From Corinectria fuckeliana (Eukaryota; Ascomycota; Sordariomycetes; Hypocreales; Nectriaceae): DNA of 64,000 nucleotides. The stretch spans positions 62,001 through 126,000 of the forward strand of contig WPDH01000180.1 in the NCBI GenBank assembly GCA_019137255.1, written 5' to 3'. The position numbers were made by a program, and so were the translations under genes. Under the pieces are notes generated by a model. It was given only the letters and a program-made list of their open reading frames with translations. It did no database searches and was not told where the DNA came from. Position 1 is the stretch's first letter; each line of letters starts with the position of its first letter. This document shows, piece by piece, positions 60,487-64,000 of this stretch.

Positions 60487-61859
60487 TCAAAGCCTCGCAT
60501 AGAACGCGTCAAACTCCGAATTGACTTTTTCGACACAGTCGTTGCTGTAAATCATCTTCTGCACGTCAGGCGAAGTCCACTTGTCTGGGACTGAGCCGTT
60601 GGTTTTATGCTCCTGGAACATTCTATCCCTTTCCTCTTTGGCCTTACCCTCGCCCAAGTGCAACGTCCGCCCAGACATGAAAGCCATCTGTACGAGGTTC
60701 GAGGTCCACTCCTTGCGCGACATCTCGTACACTTTGAGACACTTTGCTATCGTCTCTGGTCGAGTGTCGGGGGCTCGCGAGAGCACCTCGGCGATGGTTG
60801 CGCCGTCCTCAATGGCCATGGCGGCACCTTGGCTCAGGTGGGGAAGTGTGGGATGACACGCGTCTCCTGCTAGGGCAACGCTTCCATGCGTCCAGGTTGG
60901 CAGAGTCTTGTACATCCGCAGTTTCCACTCGCAGACCTCTCCCTCCGGAACGAGGTTAAGCATCTTCTGAACAAGAGGGCAGAAGCTTTCAAACACCTTC
61001 AGCATCACCTTTTTAGACCCTTTGGTCGTGTAAGTAACTGAAGGGGCAGTTGCAAAGTTCTCGTCAGGTTGAACAGTCGATAGGTTGTAGATAGACTTGT
61101 TATCGATGGAATAGGCGATGATATGCCGTTTCTCACCAACCCACCTCACAACCTCATCGCTTTCAACCAGCGCAAGCAAGTCCGGGTCGTACACCATGTC
61201 TTCACGCTTGAGCATGATGCGGTAGGCAGCTTGTCCGGTCTCGGCTTCCTCAGGACTAGCTCCGACTTGTTGGAGAAGTTTTGCTCGAGTGACACTCTTG
61301 ATACCATCGCAACCCAGCAGAATGTCGGCGTGAGCTGTGTAAGGTTCGGAATCTCGCGGCTGTAGCGTGAAGGAGACTTGAGGTGAGAAGCTCGTAATGT
61401 CTGTCAGAGAGGTTGAAAGGTGGAATTTGATGCTGCTTTCCTTCTTGCAAGCTTCAAACATGTGGCCGGCCAAGGAAGACCTGTGGCCACAGCAATGCGA
61501 GAATCCGTATTTGCCCTTGATATCAGGCATGTCGACGTGTGCGAGTTCGACGTTTGTAGCGCCCTCTGTCGGAGTTAGCCATCAGCCAGAGTACCTCGAA
61601 CCAGTATTTTCGTACGTCGGATGCTACTCCCTGTAACACATGTCGACTCTCTCTCGATTTCCGTCCAACAACCCAACCTGTCTAAGATTCTTCCCATGTT
61701 AGGTGCCATCTGGATTCCGGCTCCAACGAATCCGAGATTGCTAGCCGTCTCATAGACATCAATCTGCTTGAATCCTTTCTTGGCAAGCGCCAATGCAGTT
61801 CCCAGGCCGCCCATGCCAGCGCCCATCATGGCAATGTGCAAGTCGCGAACGTCACCCAT
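60487..61859 (-). CDS. FAD-dependent monooxygenase, salicylate-hydroxylase type
   Basis: Two exons (61616-61859 and 60487-61565) around a 50-nt intron with a CTAAC branch give 440 residues. The dinucleotide fold begins GAGMGGLGTALALAKKG at residue 13. The splice joins SSIRQGATNVELAHVDMP. The second FAD motif LLGCDGIKSV lies near 164-173 and the third (GD) motif ALAGDACHPTLPHLSQGAAM near 312-331. These three motifs mark class A flavoprotein hydroxylases, which use NAD(P)H and O2 to hydroxylate aromatic rings; salicylate 1-monooxygenase is the closest named type. There is no signal peptide, so it is probably cytosolic. No biosynthetic partner genes are adjacent within the window, so detoxification or catabolism of an aromatic compound is as likely as secondary metabolism. 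Confidence 0.92.
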
Positions 61860-64000
61860 GCTGAGCTAATTGTCTGGGTGTTAGATATGAAGAAGGCAGT
61901 GGTAAATTATAAATAGTCGAGAAACTGTGGCTCTTCCAATTTGTCTTGATGGGATGAATGATGTCTTAGGCCAAGGAGACCGATAGAACTCGGCATACAA
62001 CTTCACTTTTAATGCTGGGAGTGCGTAATGCGGGGAATTATCACGGCCGCCCACAGATGAGATGTGGGGGACGAGCGGGCATAAGCCGATCGCTGGATGC
62101 TATGCATGATGAGGAGGCATCTGTGAGTTTCGTGGGACCGGCAAAGCACGCGGCAATTGGTGTGGGTTTTTCTAGTAGTCCTAGTTTAATAGTCGACGAC
62201 TACGCAATGAAGCTCAGGACAATTTAACCCCAATTTACCTCACCGGATCCGGCTGCAAGGCCGGCACATGACCGACCGAACGTGTTCGCCAATGTCGACG
62301 CAAACTGAATGAAGTATGACTTATTCGTTTAGTAGTTTGTCCCCGTAGTTCGGTCGGCACAGTAGGTTCCGTACGCCCCCCAAATGTGTAACTGGAAGGT
62401 TTGGGACGCCAAGCTGCAACTGATTTTGGCCGATGTGAATATAGAGAATGCTGCGACGATGGCAGTGCACGAAGCCCACAACCGTGCAGAAGTCATTGTG
62501 TTCAGATGATACTAGCTAAGAAGCAACTTTGAGCGAAATCAATCCGAAGGCCCTTCCCATGTGTATGCATAGCATAGTCCCCAAAGCATGCGTTGAAATG
62601 AGGCCTAATGTGTTGTAGGGTACTAGTAGGTATCTAGGAGAGGAGACTTTAGGGAACACCGAGACGTACAATGGCTGACGACCGTGTCTTTCTGCAACCT
62701 TTAAGGTTGCACACACCCTTGGCATAAGCTACGAACAGAAATGGGAGTTGAGGGCTCAAGGGAAAATGGACAAACGACTGGCAGGACGAGACTCCTTCGA
62801 AATTCCATCCAGGTTCGACAGTAAATACACGGATTCAAAGGCCTCGTGGTTCTGAAAGCACTCTTATTAGGTATCTTAGTCTAAGGCCACTGAACAACAG
62901 GTCACTTTCTCTTAGCGTCGATAGTCCTTGGTAGCTCAGGTAAAAGCCAGCGCAGCCATCGGGAATCACACAACAGCCAGGTCTTTTTCGGGAGCTTGAC
63001 AGCAAGCTTGCGACAGTTCGAAATCGCCTATCGGTAGAAAACACTTATTATTGAGATTTCATTGGTTTGCTTTCTTTTTTCGCTCACAGCACAATCCATT
63101 AGCATGGTTTAGCTTCTTACCGCTAGTCATCTAAAAACTTGGCATGACCCCTGTGAAGGTCGATCAAGCACAGCCTCACACCATCCGACCACAAATACCA
63201 GCACACACCTGCTATAAAAAGCAACCCGAGGTCAAACAAGGTCACATTGGCATCTATGTCTGGGTCTTGGCTTTCGATATACGTATATTCGTAGCCTGAG
63301 TGTTGTCAACAAGTCCTTGCCTTATAGGGTAGCAAAGATGTCACTTAACTAAAAAAGGCGATGCAGGCTTTATTCGTAGACTACTCTATGACTATTGAGC
63401 TGAGTTACCTGAGGTCTTAGATCAAGCATTCCGCCGGCTTTTATCAGCGCAGCTTGACTTGCACATAACCTCAAATTTATAGCCTGCTCTGCTACCAACT
63501 TTAAAACCAGCGGGCCGCAGAATCGGACGGAAAGGGTTCGAGCTACTGGCCGTCTGAAACTTGGCCATAGCACACTCACTTTACTTTGTCATCTACCACA
63601 GCATCTTGCTACAGTCCAGGACTGGACATGCTCATGATACCGGACCTTGCAAATGATTGCACCGCAATAATCACGGGCCTAGACAGATACGAGCGGTGAC
63701 AAACAGACCCTGAAGGACAAAAGCAAGAGATCGCCGGAGGGAGCGGTGATGAACGACATCATAGCCTCCATCGCACCAATAAGCTGCTTCTCGGGTGACT
63801 CTCATGCAGTCTTCAATTGACCCCGGTCGACACATTTCCCAAATGGGGATTCGCACAAAGAGCCACAGGACGATCCAAACAAAGGATCGTCGAAAGAACC
63901 GAAAGAACGATGGTCGTAAAGAAACAACGCCGGATCCCAGCCCCCGTCAAACAATAGACCTATTTTCTCCTCCTCAGACAAAGAGGAGCCGACCGGCATC
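61860..64000. other. Intergenic region to the right edge, no convincing gene
   Basis: The first part is the promoter of the monooxygenase gene. A TATAAAA box occurs at 63213-63219 without a supported gene after it. A 65-codon frame on the minus strand at the edge (63802-63999) might be the end of a gene lying further right, but I recognise nothing in it. Confidence 0.45.

Noticed and set aside
63520..63545. GGTTCGA-like string resembling a tRNA B box
   Set aside because: No matching T stem, anticodon arm or acceptor pairing was visible around it; the same holds for 10340-10365 and 47200-47220.

Overview
The window looks like nuclear DNA of a filamentous ascomycete, most likely a Sordariomycete. 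The genes are protein-coding and broken by short introns, mostly 49-110 nt, with GTRNGT-type donors, CTRAC branch sites and YAG acceptors. Exons are GC-rich, and most products belong to typical Pezizomycotina families. I could model 19 protein-coding genes with supported splice structures; one runs off the left edge. I found no convincing rRNA or tRNA gene and no CRISPR array. Gene families are recognised from recalled motifs; no database search was possible.

Layout, left to right: (1) 1-1541 minus, a cysteine-rich single-pass membrane protein, partial; (2) 3524-4769 minus, an RTA1-like seven-TM protein; (3) 6905-9336 plus, a Yvc1/TRP-type channel; (4) 11260-12364 plus, an unnamed conserved membrane protein; (5) 13614-16047 minus, a Bem1/Scd2 polarity scaffold; (6) 20108-21778 minus, a Thp3/LENG8-like SAC3-GANP protein, head to head with (7) 22277-24292 plus, ESCRT-II Vps36; (8) 24786-25685 minus, RNA polymerase subunit Rpb5, head to head with (9) 26495-28100 plus, Bfr1; (10) 29166-30013 minus, an unnamed zinc-motif protein, head to head with (11) 31815-33551 plus, mitochondrial Obg GTPase Mtg2; (12) 33989-36684 minus, tRNA m5C methyltransferase Trm4/Ncl1; (13) 37409-40146 minus, an RBR E3 ubiquitin ligase; (14) 43315-45526 minus, a Zn2Cys6 transcription factor; (15) 48713-50206 minus, a membrane-anchored lactonase-type beta-propeller protein; (16) 52063-55094 minus, phosphatidylethanolamine methyltransferase Cho2; (17) 57789-58811 minus, eIF3g, head to head with (18) 59811-60146 plus, a small Q/P/G/Y-rich protein with a Cys-rich hydrophobic tail; (19) 60487-61859 minus, an FAD-dependent salicylate-hydroxylase-type monooxygenase.

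Most genes are housekeeping (translation, transcription, tRNA modification, ESCRT sorting, lipid synthesis, polarity) and do not form a pathway cluster. The right half is more accessory-like: transcription factor, lactonase, monooxygenase and long intergenic stretches. The clearest non-genic structure is a 431-bp MITE-like element at 50961-51391. It has about 71-bp terminal inverted repeats, a putative TA duplication and a tract with strict 4-bp periodicity inside. A short TAGGTA/TACCTA motif recurs in many intergenic regions. Several intergenic stretches hold unproven small reading frames, listed as findings.
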